NCBI GenBank assembly: GCA_914767715.1
Contig: OU612066.1
Span: 21,736,283-21,800,282 of the forward strand
Source of the DNA: Membranipora membranacea
Taxonomy: Eukaryota > Bryozoa > Gymnolaemata > Cheilostomatida > Membraniporidae
Reading direction: 5' to 3'
Length of the DNA: 64,000 bases
Below, piece after piece: positions 23,020 to 36,343 of this stretch. Positions within the stretch are counted from its first letter, which is position 1. Every line of letters starts with the position of its first letter. The notes under the pieces are model-generated. The model searched no databases and was not told the origin of the DNA. It saw only the letters and a list, made by a program, of their open reading frames with translations. A program made the translations under genes and the position numbers.

Positions 23020-26000
23020 ATGGCGTTGGCTTTTGGTAAGGCAGTGAGTTGAGCACTGGAGGCTCGTATGTCTAATCTAACGGTGCCTGCAGCCAGTACC
23101 AGTATACAGTACAGCAGCTCTATGGCTAATAACCACAGTCCCTCAGCTCTAAGAGATGACTGGCCTAAGCCTCACTTTAATATGGATAAGACGATGGAGA
23201 TTCTCGATCATGATAATCTGGAGATGTGGAAAGAGATGAGAGAATTCTTACGTGATCCTGTCTTCACTCCAAAGTAAGACTTCAGGGGTAAAAGGTTTCA
23301 AACTCTGACTAGGAGCTGCAGCAGAGAGATTTAGTTGCACTCTGTAGTTACATATTTTCTGTCTTTGATAATATTTGATCATTTGCAGGAGTAAAGTTAA
23401 CATTGGAGGTTAAAGAGCGTCTTTGCGCTAGTAAGAATTAACGAAATTTAGTTAAAATAATGTTTCGCTAATACATACTCATCCAGGATATACGATCAAA
23501 TATAAATTATGTTTGAATATTAATATTCTGTATATAAACTCCAGGTTATATAGATTCTTCAATCACTATATAATTATATAATTTTATGATTCAGATACAT
23601 CTCATCACTATACAATGTTACTATGTAGATACTTCATATCACTGATAATATTAATATGTAGATATAAAATTCCACTAGAAGAGGAGAGGGAGGTAGCCTT
23701 ACAAAGACTACAGAGAATCTCTGATGGCGGATTTATCTCTGCACTCAACTTTAATGACAATCCTTGTAAAATATTCGCTGCTCACGAGCTGGCAGCTGTG
23801 GTCGACCCAGCTATGGCTACAAAGATGACTGTCCAGTTTAATCTGTTTGGTAGGTACAACAGAGCGGTGGTTATACAGCTGTGACTGGGCGCTTTATATG
23901 CCAGTCTGATAATTATCAGTATAAGTTTTTAGTATGAGTTTAACACATCAAGCTTCCTTGATTCACAATCAAAGTCCTTTAGCTTTGTGACTGAAAGTTT
24001 AAATTTTGTGTTATTATGTCAGAAGGTTAGTGAGTTTTTTGCTTGCTTGCCAAGTATGAGAACTATCACCATGCATTCCAAAATAAACTCACTAACAGAG
24101 AAATTCATTCATCGCTTGCTTTCACAACTAGCAAACTAAGCAGCATGACAAGCACTGCACAGCCTTTGTCATGTAATGCTGTAATGGGATTCACTGCCCT
24201 TCTACTGTTAGTATCACAGAACCTGTTGCTGAATGGATAGATAAACTTGGGTTAATCGACTCATGAATTGAGGCACAAGCATTGAATATTTCATGCCATG
24301 ACCAGAATCTGTTTTTTTCTCACATCTCTTGCTCATATCATACCACACCATCTCACTGTGACCTTTCTTCTATATATTATTGCCAACTTCATATGATCTG
24401 TATCCAATTAACTCCCTCACAGTTCATTGCTGTATCATTATCATATACTAATAACTCATATTATCTAATAGGAGGTAGATCAGTTGGTTGGAGTGCCATC
24501 CCTTCAGCATGAAAATGTTGAAGGTCGTGGGTTCGAATCCCACTGCAGTTTATTGACTATTGGGGTTTGGTTGGCCCCCAGGTGTGCTCCCACCTTCCTG
24601 CAAACAGAGAGCAAATGGGCGCAGATATTGCAGCCTAGCCCCTAAGGCAACTGGTATCTTGATGCCGATACTTCGGGACGTGGCGTATGATATGACATCT
24701 GATTTTACCATTTTAATCAACCATTTTTTTATCTGAATATAACAGGGGTACAGTGTTAAAGCTTGGTACAGAGGGACATCACAGAAAACTCCTCAAGGGA
24801 ATCGATACTCTGGAGGATGTCGGCTGTTTCGGTCTGATCGAGTTAGGATACGGTAGGCAAAACTAAAACTAGATTTTAATAACATATGCTGCAAATTGCT
24901 ACTCTATGGATGAAAATCTTTTCTAATCCTGTAAATTGTTACGGCACCTCAATTACTAGTTACCCAAGTAATTTTCTGTAGTCCATTACCAAGCTTCTAA
25001 ACATTTATATCCTCAAAGCTTCAATCATTCCAAACTTGAGTAATGCTGATTGTATCAATTTGTGCTAAAGTTTGTCACTTGATATACAAGCAAGCCTCAT
25101 ATCCTGAGTCAGCACCTGGACTTTTATTTGATAAGTGATCTACAATGGCAAGCTATAGATTTGGAGTTGCCTCCTACTTGAGTAACTCTAACGAGTCCAC
25201 TTCTTCTTTATTTAATAATCAGGTAATAATGCAGTGGAGATGGAGACTACAGCTATATATGATAATAAGACATCAGAGTGGGTAATAAACAATCCTACCA
25301 CTGTGTCTCAAAAATACTGGATCACTAACGGAGCTGTACATGCTAAACATTGTGTGGTATTAGCCAGGTGTGTACCTCTACTTCTGAATAATATACTAGT
25401 CTATATATCTGAAACGTGTTAAATCTCCGGTTACAAGTGACATCAGTTTAATAGACCACAGGCTGGGTATCAATGTGTTTTGGGGACTGAACACCTCAGT
25501 GATAGTTTGTATATAGATTATCAGTGATTGTATTCATAGTATAATTTTATTTGATCACGGTTATCAACAAATATTTTACCTTAATGTTGACCATGTCTTT
25601 TTTGGATATCCGTAATACTGCGTTGGAAGCTGATTTAATTCTAATGCTATCCAGGGGGAGAGCCTCATCAAATACCTTGCCAAACTTTAATGATCAGAAT
25701 TGATTAAGTACATCACTCTGTTATCTGATTTGTTATATTACAGTGTATATATTTTCTCTCCCAGTCTGTATCTTTATTGTCATCATGGTTATATTACGGT
25801 ATATTTTATAACTTCCCTCCCACCATTCTGTATGATGATTGTTTCATATTATGATAGATTGATGGTAGATGGTAAAGACAAAGGTATACATGGTGTGGCA
25901 GTCCGAATCAGAGATGAACAACTTAAAACTATGCCGGGTAGGTCACTCCCCCCCCCCTCCTCTAACTTTTCCTCCAATTATAGGATCACTATTCATGTTG

Positions 26001-28227
26001 ATAATGGATATATTCTATCTAGATGAAGTTTGGAAACATTTAAACGTTTGTTTACTTAAATTATCCCGAGCTATATGGTAAAAGTATATGGGTTCTGAGA
26101 TGAGGTGGATGTATAGTAAATATAGGAGACAAAATCTTTAAGGGACCACTTTGCACTCATGTATAGTTCCTCTTTAGGACGAGGATACATTTTTTGTATT
26201 GAATTCATTTATTTATATATGATTCATATTTTAAGGTGTTAGGGTGGAGGATGTGGGTTATAAGATGCAGCTTAATGGAGTAGATAACGCTAAACTCATA
26301 TTTGACAATGTCCGAGTACCACGAGAGAATCTGCTCAATAAGTTCTTCGATGTAGATGAGATTCGTGTATTCTATTCTCCTATAGCTTGGGGCCGCGCCG
26401 GGTAAGAGCAGATACAACTATTAACTCACGGGTCGACTGTAACCAGAAAATAGTGTTAAATTATACCCCAATATGTTATATAAATATATACTTTATTATT
26501 GCCGGTCAATAAACAGTTGCCGATGTTATAATTTATTGATGATCCCTCACACTATAAATTGTGCTGACACTTAATTCTCAGAGTAGTTCATTATGAGAAA
26601 GATAGACAGCGTTACTCTGATATCCCTGCATTATTGATATATTATTGATATTATGTTATGTATATTATATTATATATATTATATTATTATATTATTGATT
26701 ATTGTATTATTGATATATTACACCCTCTTCTGAGAGCTGAGCTAATCTGTATAATGATGACTTGCTTAGTAATCTCCCCCTGTAGGTTCCTGAAAGTAGC
26801 TGATCAGCTCTTATCAGGATGTATATGTATAGCTTCTATGTCTCAAAGTGTGGCTAAGGCAGCATTAGCTATAGCTATGAGATACGCTGCTACAAGATTT
26901 ACTGTTGGACCTACAGGAAAATCAGACTACTGTAAGTGAGTCTTGAGTTTTTTCTCGTGAGTCCTAAATTCAGATTCAACACAATATACATAAAGCTTCT
27001 CATAAATAAATAGTACTGTCTCCTCAATATGGTGGTAATGTCGGGTATCATAAATGGACAAATATCCAGCATGAAACCTGTTAATCAGATCCATTCAAAG
27101 GTTCAGATTCATCATAAAACTATAAATTTATTGTCATTTGTTGTGACCTTTATTTTCATTTTATGCATACAGCCATGCATTGAAAATAAATTCTTCCAAT
27201 TAATTAGCGATGTCACTGTCTCGGATTTTTAGGGCTGAGAGTTGTAGCCTCAAAATTGCAAATCTTGTTGGAGTAACTCCGAATGTACTCATCATTATGG
27301 CTCAACTGATAAGAAATATATCAAAAATGAATTGAGCCATGTGATCATTATGATTAAATCGATTGAGCTATAATGATCACATAACCCACGATATTGACAT
27401 TCCTTGTTGTTACAGCAATCTTACATTACCAGCTTCAGCAGAGAGCCCTATTACCTCTGTTAGCCAGGACTTACGCTCTTAACTTTGGACTGGATAGAAG
27501 AATCAAGGTGAGATTTCGCTCAATTATTGCGGGAACTACAAAATTTATTCATATTTGGATAGCCTTAAGTTTCACTAAGGTTTCAAATACCACCATCGAC
27601 TCACCCGCCCTGATAACACTCGCCTAGCCACCAGATCTCAGGGTTCTTCTTACAATGAGTTTATCCTCACCTATCCTCATTTATCTCCGCTCTGTCCTGT
27701 ACGGGTAGCGGGTGCCTGCCAAAGGCCTAGCTATATTAGACTTCTCCATCTAATCCTGTCCTGAGCATCCTCTTCACAGGAATTGGGATCCTCCTGGCTG
27801 TGTGCTTCCATTTATTGCAAACTAAGTCTTCCCGTTGTATCATGATGTAATCAAACACTGGCTGGTTAAGGCCGCATTCGTGTGTGTAGGTCTTCTCATC
27901 ATTTTTGGCAAAGAAAGTATTTGCCACCGCCAAATCTCTACTTCTTGCGTAATCCAAGATCTTTTCTCCCTAATATAGGACCGATACTCTAATCAGGCAG
28001 AAGACGGCAGCGAACATCAGGAGATAGTTACCATGTGTTGTGTTATTAAACCTCTGTGTGGCTGGAATGTAGAGAATGTCTCATCTGTCTTCAGAGAGAG
28101 AGAGAGAGAGAGATGTGGAGGGCTGGTACAAGCTGGTTCCACTGTGTACCGAAATTGGAAAACAATGGAAACCATAATTTGGAATACTTTGGTCTCAAGA
28201 GAGATAGACTATTGCAGAATGATCTGA
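23020..28227 (+). CDS. Acyl-CoA oxidase-like gene A1, damaged and C-terminally short
   Basis: Exons are 23020-23273, 23662-23853 (or ending 23849), 24746-24852, 25223-25367, 25858-25937, 26236-26401, 26786-26931, 27416-27507 and 27979-28227. Phases are consistent and total about 476 codons. Conserved flavoprotein blocks are visible: [70 protein letters not shown] and [11 protein letters not shown]. These fit peroxisomal acyl-CoA oxidases, which oxidise acyl-CoA to enoyl-CoA with FAD and release H2O2. Codon 11 is TGA (23050-23052) where A2 has TGG; translation could restart at the ATG at 23068. In the last exon a (GA)n run gives [10 protein letters not shown] where one RERCGG is expected. The usual ~180-residue C-terminal domain is not found. 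It is either a decaying copy or a shortened gene. Confidence 0.7.
24473..24712 (+). repeat. tRNA-headed SINE in an A1 intron
   Basis: The A box (TAGATCAGTTGG) and B box (GGGTTCGAATCCC, in a perfect GTGGG/CCCAC T stem) are at tRNA spacing. The anticodon loop is too large. A unique body follows, with a GGTTTGGTTGGCCCCCAGG segment. A second copy sits in the matching A2 intron (63506-63744), so the insertion is older than the duplication. Confidence 0.6.
27640..27975 (-). mobile_element. RTE-type LINE endonuclease fragment
   Basis: The minus-strand frame at 27736-27957 reads [17 protein letters not shown], then about 20 residues later [11 protein letters not shown]. This matches the L-x-x-x-A-x-x-x-x-L-x-V-x-N-T-x-F and (I/F)DY(I/V)(L/M)xRR pattern of RTE/CFDP2-like APE endonucleases; the family match is from memory, not a search. 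The fragment is inside the last A1 intron and abuts the final exon. No reverse transcriptase is attached, so it is a truncated insert. Confidence 0.55.
28093..28113. repeat. (GA)n microsatellite in A1 coding sequence
   Basis: A run of about ten GA units lies in the last A1 exon and encodes alternating R and E just before CGG. Related enzymes have one RERCGG here, so the run looks like slippage. It keeps the frame locally, but the residues after CGG no longer resemble the family. Confidence 0.6.
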
Positions 28228-30399
28228 GAATAACATGCACCACCAGATGAGACATAATATCAGTGTTAAATTGGGTTGGGGGGGGACTTTTGATTCGGGT
28301 CGCAACTCTTCACTCAGTTTGGGTAAGATTCAGGATAATTTGGAGCCTCGTTGAATTTGGATCTGTCACAATGATGACCACATTACAGCCAAATCACTTG
28401 TGGATTTGTTTTAGGTTTAAGATTAGCGTTTGAGATGTGACAGTATAATAATATAATATGAGAGTATATCACTCAATGTGGAATCGTGACCTCAATCTGC
28501 TGTTAATTTTGTTCCTCTCTTATTTTCAGCAAGATGACAAGTTGGTAGACCCAGAAATCAGGAGTTCCAGTGCGGGAGTAATTTGGCCCTCGTTTGTTTA
28601 GCCAAAACAAGAGTATTCACATTACGAAAAGCGTCATACTACCTGATTTTACACATGCACTTTATCCCAACTAGGAAAGACAGCCCTAACAATAGTGTTA
28701 GGCTAGGTAAAGATTATAAATATCTGCATACAAACAGTGATGTGTAATAGGTAAATGTTCTGTGGAGGTGGGAAAACATAGTTTGGTCCCTTGCAAAAAG
28801 AAGCTTAATAATTTTTCTGGATGAAGGAAACTGAAAAAAGGGAGAAAAAAGGGAGACAGGGAGGGGATGGAAAAACCCCTAAAAACTGGGAGACTTGTCT
28901 GGTATGATTTTCAGCGAGATATTACGTGAGTCAACTGCTGTTATCACCTCTTGTACCACCTAATGGTTGACCCCAGCAACATCAAGCCACACCTATCTCA
29001 TGCTTTCACTTCTAGCTCTCATTAAATTTTGAAGTTGATATACATACCTGGTTAATTTGATTTATGTTTTATTTTCAGCGATTAGGAATTCAGTGTGATA
29101 TAAGATACTACAATCATGACCGTGTTAAAATCTGGCCATTCCAGTGCTCATCTGCATGATAGATTGTCTGTTACTACAACACTGCAATGCTCATATGCGA
29201 TTTACAACTGCCAGGTATGTGGAATCACACAGTAGAGCAGTCAAACACCGCTAGAGACCCTGGTTTTGCAGTACAGCTGTTATTTATAATTTAGTGAATA
29301 TTAACTCTAGTTAGAAGTTGTTATCCGATATTTTCAGAGATAATATTTACCCGTGTGTTACCAATGCATGCTGACTATTCTGCTCATGTAGAATAGTAAT
29401 ACAGATGTTTTATTATAAGAACTCAATTCTTCTCTCAGAAAATCTTGACTGCTCACTAGCTTGAGTTTGATCTGCAAACACCTACCAAACCCAAGATGTA
29501 AGCCTTAGTAACGTATCAGGTTGCCCTATTTCTAAAATTATCCGCAAATATTCTGCCAATATTAATAAGTTAGTCATGAGTTGTGCAACTAATCAACCAT
29601 AGTGATGGTGGTAGTCATTAACTAGTACCTATAATAAGACACACACAAGGTGTATTATCACTAACCTAACCTGAGTAATCCCACCCTGCAATGCAACTTA
29701 CCAAGTTCGAGTAAAAATCATCGTTCCTGGTGTTACACTGTTGTGTGCGATTTCAAATTACTTGGTCTTCAACACCTGTCTGGACTTTCAAACTACAGCA
29801 ACCAACAAAAAGTGACTCCATCTTTCACACAAGATTTCAGCGGTATGGTTGCTCAGTCTAAGAGGATGAAGTTATGAAGCCACATGAGAAGCTATCGGTT
29901 GTATCGTGTTCTCTCTCACAGACAGTAACCCCCCCCCACCCCGTCCACCTTCCAATGAGTATGTATAGGAATCTTAGAATAACTGGATACTCTATAGATC
30001 AGACCCAGTATTATATTTGTGTTTTTCTGTTTAATGTGGACTGCGGAGTCTCCCAACATACTTGGTCGAAAGATAATCTCTCACTTGAAACAGTCACAAG
30101 GTGACAGCTTGAACTTTAAATTAATCAAGAATTAGTCAAGACTGAAGCCATAATAACCTGCTGAAAATTTGAATGTGTTCATACCCATAATTAATTGATC
30201 AGGTAGCGATTAAAGCAAGCCGCGAAAATAGGTGTAGGTTTGACACCAGCAGTATTAAGAACAGAGGTAGTCTGATCAAATGAGACTAAGGGATAAATAA
30301 CTATTCTAACGGGGATTAAAGCAAAATGACTGTATGTTAGAGATTTTAAACTGCAACATAGATGACCACTCTTACAGTTTTGTTTCGCTTATTTGACAG
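28228..30399. other. A1-T2 spacer, no supportable gene
   Basis: I looked here for the missing acyl-CoA oxidase C-terminal domain and did not see it. Acceptor-like TTTTCAG sites at about 28530 and 29080 are followed by frames that close quickly. The frame at 29874-30104 has no homologue or splice context that I recognise. The end of the interval contains the T-type upstream region. Confidence 0.4.
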
Positions 30400-30540
30400 G
30401 CTCCTAAGTTCAGGCCGTTTAACTTATTACACAGCAGTCTGCAGTCAAAACTTGAACAAGGAAGTTAGTAACGAGCAGTGGAGATTTAGATAGAACTACA
30501 CACAGAGATTTTACAGGACACAACTGTTGAGAAACAACAG
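30400..30540 (+). other. T2 noncoding leader exon
   Basis: This is the single copy of the T leader block, with borders TTTGACAG| and AACAACAG|GTCAGTGG. It keeps its splice-like borders although the coding part of T2 is broken. Confidence 0.45.
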
Positions 30541-31984
30541 GTCAGTGGTATGCTATGAAATACTATTCATCATTTGGTACCAGATGTTAAAATTTTGAAT
30601 ACATGTATCCTAATGTTGTGTTACATTGGTCAAGCTCACAGTGGGCTTTCTACCAATAAAATCTGGTGTTATAACAACAGTTTGCTGCAAGTGTGAATCA
30701 AAACAGTCTTCTCATTTTATTCTCTTGTTCGCTGCCCCATCCTAGATCAAATTTGATCTAGTTTGTTAGCGGTTGAGTTTTCCCCCTCTACTGACATGAC
30801 TCTGTCGCTGGCAAAGTGGACTAAACTTGATTTAGAGTCTAGACCCTTCCCTGGAAACAGTGATGAAGTTTCGACTGTAGTAAACAAAAGCCATTTTGAT
30901 TCTAAGGAGGTTATGGATGGTGATGTGCGCCTCCCACAAATCTTTTACACCCTTTGGCAAGCAAACATACCTTTGGGAGGCAAGACAGGCTGGGCTTGAT
31001 ATTTTAGCTCTAGGTATTGTTAAAGCAATATTATTATGTTGATCGTTGGCTCATGTTTTAGGGCTCCACCAGGTAGCACAACATCACACAAGAGAAAAGG
31101 CCGTCTCCGTAGCAGAAGATACAACCCACCTGGTAACATGTGGTAACTGCCTTGAAGAGGAGGGGTTTATCAATAACCCGATGTTTTTACCCTGTACTCA
31201 TGTCTGCTGTGAGACTTGTCTGAGGAGGCAACTCAAGAAGACTGATGTAATCGAATGCAGAGTTTGTCAGTAAGTAACAGGGTCATTGAGCATCTTATAT
31301 AACAGAATCCTCCAAAAACAACGGTCCAATAACGCTCTGATTTACATTCATTTCAACAACAACAATATTTTAAATTGTTGTCTATTTTCAAACAAATTCA
31401 GCTTATCAAGCTTGATAATTAACCCTATGGGTCTGTAGCTAACTGTAAAACATTCTTTTACCTAGTTTCGCTCTGCCCAAGATGGTTTGCCTTGTAGTGT
31501 TTGTGGGATTAATGTTGGGATAGTTGAGATTGGTGGTCTGGAGGGATAATGGTGGTGTATTGAGTGGCTTGATGGTCTAAGTGTGATCGGTGGCAGGATT
31601 GCGTTGGGCAGATGGGTAAGAGACGGTAATTCTTATAATATCCTCAACTTGCAATTGCAGTATTAATCAACTAATCAATATGATTTCTGCACAAGTTGTT
31701 ATGATTTGTAGAAACAAGTTCAAAGTGGTGATAGACAATCTTCCCTCAGCCTTAGAGAATGTCCATCCAGCTACATTCTGTGAGCCTTGTGAGAAAAGTG
31801 GAAAACTCAAGATGACCGCCAACACTTACTGTCTGACCTGTGAACATAAGTACTGTGCTGCTCATCAGAAGGTAAATACTAATCGAGAACCTGTGGCTGT
31901 GTGTCTGTTAGGCAATTCTGAGAACTAATCTTGTAATTTGAACGGCATTATAAGCGAGAGCTATGCTGTGTTTTATATAATATA

Positions 31985-32474
31985 CAGTGTAAGCTGTATA
32001 ATTCGAATCCTGTTAATATGAAATTCCTGTTAATTCAGACACCTGAGGTTGGTCCCAGCTCAGCCAATGGTTTGTACACCCTGTTAATTCTAAGTTGTAA
32101 TTGTCATTCGAAGTTGTGCTCTCTAACCAAAGTAGAAAGTAACTCCATTTTCAGAGATTCGCTTTTGTCAAATCAGACAAAGGAAGTGATCATGGTTTTG
32201 GATTTAGCAATTGTTAACAAAGCTGTCGACGCTGCTTATCCAATTCAGCGGTTACTACTGTTCACTCAGTCATCAGTGTTCTATTTCTATTATAACTTGC
32301 ATAGCACAACACTGCAAAAAAAAATTTCTTCATGTCGAGAAGAAAGTCTGTTTTACAAATACGCAACACATTCGTTGAACATTCCCGCGAGCTGGCATTT
32401 TAGTAATTAGAACAATTCATAATTAGAAACAATTTTTCGGGTCCGCTGGAGTCTGAATGAAGTGACTTATACTG
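31985..32474. mobile_element. Tigger/pogo-like non-autonomous element in a T2 intron
   Basis: The left end CAGTGTAAGCTGTATAATTC and the inverted right end CAGTATAAGTCACTTCATTC are similar. TA precedes the left end; the right TA has decayed to TG. The inside is a repeat of ATTCGAA/TTAATTC-type words typical of Tigger ends. The matching T1 and T3 introns lack it. The 130-residue frame at 32018-32410 lies inside it and is not credible as a gene. Confidence 0.55.
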
Positions 32475-35400
32475 TGATAAATAAATAACTCTGGTGATAG
32501 CTAAGTGTAAAGGGAGGAAGAAACCTTCACTATATGTTATAAATATTTGAATACTTGTGTCATTACAGCTTCATGTTGAGCTAAACTGGCATCATGAGAC
32601 ATAATATATAAAGGAGTACATGAGATCGTCCTCCACAGTAGAGCGGCAGAAGTTCTGTGAGACCCACAAAGATCAAGTTATCTCCCTTGGCTGTTCATAG
32701 TGCTTGAAGGTTTACTGTGTCGAATGTGTGTCTTCTGTTGGCCTTTGCCAGAATGGTGAGTGACAACTCAAACATGATCTAGATCTAGAGTGTTTTATCC
32801 TCTATCACAACCACCCTTAACAGACCAAGACAAAATCTGGTTTTTACTAAAAAAGCAAATTATAACTTCTTGACTGAAAGAAATTGTCCAAACACACTGT
32901 AGAAGCTTAGTTTGCAGCTCAGCGCTGTTCAGTAGAAGGATGGCAAGAGGGGCAGAAGTGTTTGAGAACCTTGTCCTCAATTTTCAAGAATTCTTCACCA
33001 ATCCTGGAAACACTGTATGAGAGCAATAAATATGAGCAATCCACCATATTCATGCCTTTATCCAATTACATTTATTTCCATTTCTATAACCCCTGTAGGC
33101 TCTAACCACAAGCTCATGCCTCTAAAAGAGCTCTCAGCTGAGGTGAAGAGATTACTGGAGCCTAAGAAGAAGGAATGTGAAGAGCTGTTTGATAAATGGT
33201 CAGCTGTGATGAAGGAGGCAGCGTTCACTCTGTCTAACTGGGATACAGAAACTGAGGAAGGAGTCAGACTTATTGATGAAATAGAGGATAAACAGGTATT
33301 GTGATCATGCAGAAAAATGTATTACATAAACTGATGGGGGGAATTTTCCTTACCAAGCTTTTCGACCGAATTTTTCAGGATGTTTAAAAGTTTAAACTCA
33401 CCACACAAAAAAAATAAACTGAATGAGTGTGACAAATGATTTTATCTGCTACATTTCTGTTTTCAGGACCGAATAACACTGTAGGACCGTGTAGTCAAAT
33501 TGCGCTGTTAGCAGCCTTCACATGTCTCATTAATTTTTTTTCTTATTTAGATTAAAGCTATTAGAGAGAAATATGGAATGTTGAAGGAGGAATATATCAC
33601 AAACAGAAGCAGCACAAAAGATAAGCTAACAGAATACATTGAGAAGGATGCTGGACTTAAACTTACTGAGTTTCATGAGCAGATAAACACTGTTCGGTCG
33701 GATCTATCCAGACTACACTGTGTAAGTGGTTTAAATTATCAGGTTGCGAAACAATCACTAATAAGGCCAAACGACATTAGGCCATTACTTAAACCTCTGC
33801 TGCCATACAGCCATATGTGTGCTTATAGAATTCTGTGTAGCTCAAAACTAATAAAATGGGGCTGCAATCTCAGCATTGTCACCTAATGAGCAAATAATTT
33901 GCACAACCTAATCGTCAAAATTAGGGTGTGAAATTAATTATCTACCACATCAGGTAACGTAGTACCGTCTTACTAGTGCACACTGTACACGTCATAAGCT
34001 GGTGCTTTGACTTCATGCCCTCATCAGTTTGTGCAAATTATATCTTGGAGCTATGCAGAATTCAATGAGCACAAATTTGCGTGAGTGGCAGCAGTAGTTT
34101 AACATCCCTGTTTGAGACTGATTTGAACCTGTTAAATTCTCTGACATTAGACTACGAATATTTAATTGCAAGTCTTAGAAAGGACTGTGACTGGTAAGTT
34201 ATGCCTCTAAGTTGTCCCCCCATTGATCTTGAGGAGGCAACTTCAATACAATGTCGCACAAAATAATGTACAGATTATGGTCTCTTGATTTCACCAAATG
34301 GAAAACTTGCATATAAGTCGTCAAATATCAGAGTTCTAAATTGACAAATGTGTATCTGTTATAAATCCCTAATAAGTCCCTTTCTTTTATTGTAGGTTGA
34401 CTTGCTGCGAACAAAGAAGGAATTTGAGGCTAAACTAGATGATATGGCTGATGATGGATTCCAAGCTCTTGTGGTCGAAAATCAACGACATATTCAGACC
34501 AAAGGTACATTTACGATCTTAGAACAGATTAGTGATTTATATTTATAACAACGTCTACCTGTGTTGATTTATACACATAAAAAGGGACAGCAAAAATACT
34601 GGTTAATGAAAACGTTACAGTATGAATATTTAGTCTGGTTTGGTGATGATGGTGCTTTATTTGCTAAATTTGTTATAACTCATAGTTGCCTAGCAGCAGT
34701 AGAAATTATAAGATATTTTTGTTTTAGATTCTGACATCACAGAGATTTATGTTTCCCTGGTACCAACAGACAACTTTGTGGTTGGTGATGACCTCATGAA
34801 AAGTAGAAAACCTCCGACCTCGATTAGGCTGGTGAAGCAGCTTTCATCAAATACCTATTGCTACACATCGTGTAGTTACAAAGGTGTGACTTATGTAGGT
34901 CTAAGCAGCGGCTCAATCAACAGAATCGATGAAGCTGGTAACAAGACATCAGACTTCATCAAACTACCCAGTACCATCATCACCATAAGAGCTCATCAGG
35001 ATCGACTCTACATTCTCATGTACGGACGGCCTTACAAGATCTATGTGTATGATCCAAATGGTCAACAGATCACCTCCTGGGATCACTCAGACAGCAATGG
35101 CAATTACCATGGGAACAAACTGTGCATTGTGAACAATCAGATTCTTGCTGCTGATGCCACCAATAAGAGAATCACTATCTATGATCTCAACGGGAAAGTG
35201 GTGAGAAAGATTCAATGTCCTACAATCCCGACCAACACCCACATATCCATGTGTTCAGCAGGAGAAGACTCTGTCATCATCACCACACGCTCACCTCCTC
35301 AGGTCTTCAAGTTCAACATGAGCACAGAGACAGTACTCTGGACTACAAACCTCACAGCAGGACCACTCTCTGTAGCCTGCAGTAATGATGTAGTACTCGT

Positions 35401-35672
35401 CAGTAGAGATGGATACCACGGCACTAAGAGAGGTGTATGGATAGAAGTTCTCATTTGCTACCACTGGTAAGAATATTCTCATTATTATGACTCGGATTGA
35501 ACAAGTATATGTTGGTTTTCCATAAAGTGACACCGTACTTTAATTGACCAATTAGAATTTACATCCAATGGGATTGGTGTCTTCATCACATTAACTGGAT
35601 TACCAGTCAAGTTTATGGATCCTCTCCTAATTCTGTGATTTAAAACAGGGGTTTATCAATCTAAGTACAGTA

Positions 35673-35842
35673 CAGTTCACTTAATTCAAACCTCTGGGGA
35701 CCACAAAAATTTGTTCTAATTGAGCAGAGTTTGAATTAAGTGAGATTAGAATGCATTGAGATCTGGCTGAAGGGACCAATTTTCCTTGTCTGAATTAACA
35801 GGAATTTCGAATTATAAAGTTTGAGTTAACCAGCTTACACTG
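35673..35842. mobile_element. Second Tigger/pogo-like MITE in a T2 intron
   Basis: It is about 170 bp between TA dinucleotides (35671-35672, 35843-35844). The ends CAGTTCACTTAATTCAAAC and GTTTGAGTTAACCAGCTTAC...ACTG are inverted repeats. The right end in reverse matches the left end of the element at 31985, so both belong to one family. Confidence 0.6.
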
Positions 35843-36079
35843 TATTATCATTAAGATCATTTACAATTATTGCTAGATATAATGCGAAGATTTCTCTGCT
35901 GATCTGAGCAATGATTGCTAGATACAATCACTGTCGGGCCTCTAGTTTACACTAGTTTATTGAAGCATTCAGTAACGAAAAAATGATAAAAACGAATGCG
36001 CACAATGTTAAAATTATGTAGAAAATACTAATAAAATATAGCATATGTATAAAAAGGTCAGAGGTTTTCTAAATACTTC

Positions 36080-36343
36080 ATACAAAATTGAAAAAAGGAT
36101 TTGGCAGATTTGGCAGTTCTACGCTTTTTTTTATCTAAAGATTGTAGGCCTACGAGAGGATATTCTAGCAGTATTTTGTTTAATACAGTTAAAAAGGGGA
36201 TGCATCAGATCATTGGCTATTTTCATAAAATGTTTGGCACTGATATTGGTTATAAAATAAGATAGAGTCGTCAGATTTAAAATTTCGAATCGCTCATCAT
36301 AACTAAGATCAGGTAAAATCGTTCTGTATACCACGCAAAACAA
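36080..36343 (-). mobile_element. LINE protein C-terminal fragment
   Basis: The minus frame contains LPDLSYDERFEILNLTTLSY, which resembles the S-Y-x-x-R-L-x-x-L-x-L-x-x-L segment downstream of reverse transcriptase in many non-LTR elements. There are about 70 residues with no RT motifs. It lies in the enlarged last intron of T2. Confidence 0.4.

Larger units (their letters stand above)
13670..24890. repeat. Segmental duplication block 1 (X2 to A1)
   Basis: This block aligns nearly end to end with 53205-64000: gene X, the foldback element, the satellite, the pogo-like element, the tRNA-like repeats and the first three A exons occur in the same order and spacing. Differences visible by eye are the 482-bp insertion at 21391 present only here, minisatellite length, and small indels. 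The right limit is unknown because block 2 runs off the window. Confidence 0.8.

Noticed and set aside
24473-24545. Candidate tRNA gene
   Set aside because: A and B boxes are good, but the anticodon loop is oversized, no acceptor stem pairs well, and a repeat body follows; called a SINE.
32018-32410. 130-residue open frame
   Set aside because: It lies inside a Tigger-like element within a T2 intron, has no motif, and is absent from T1 and T3.
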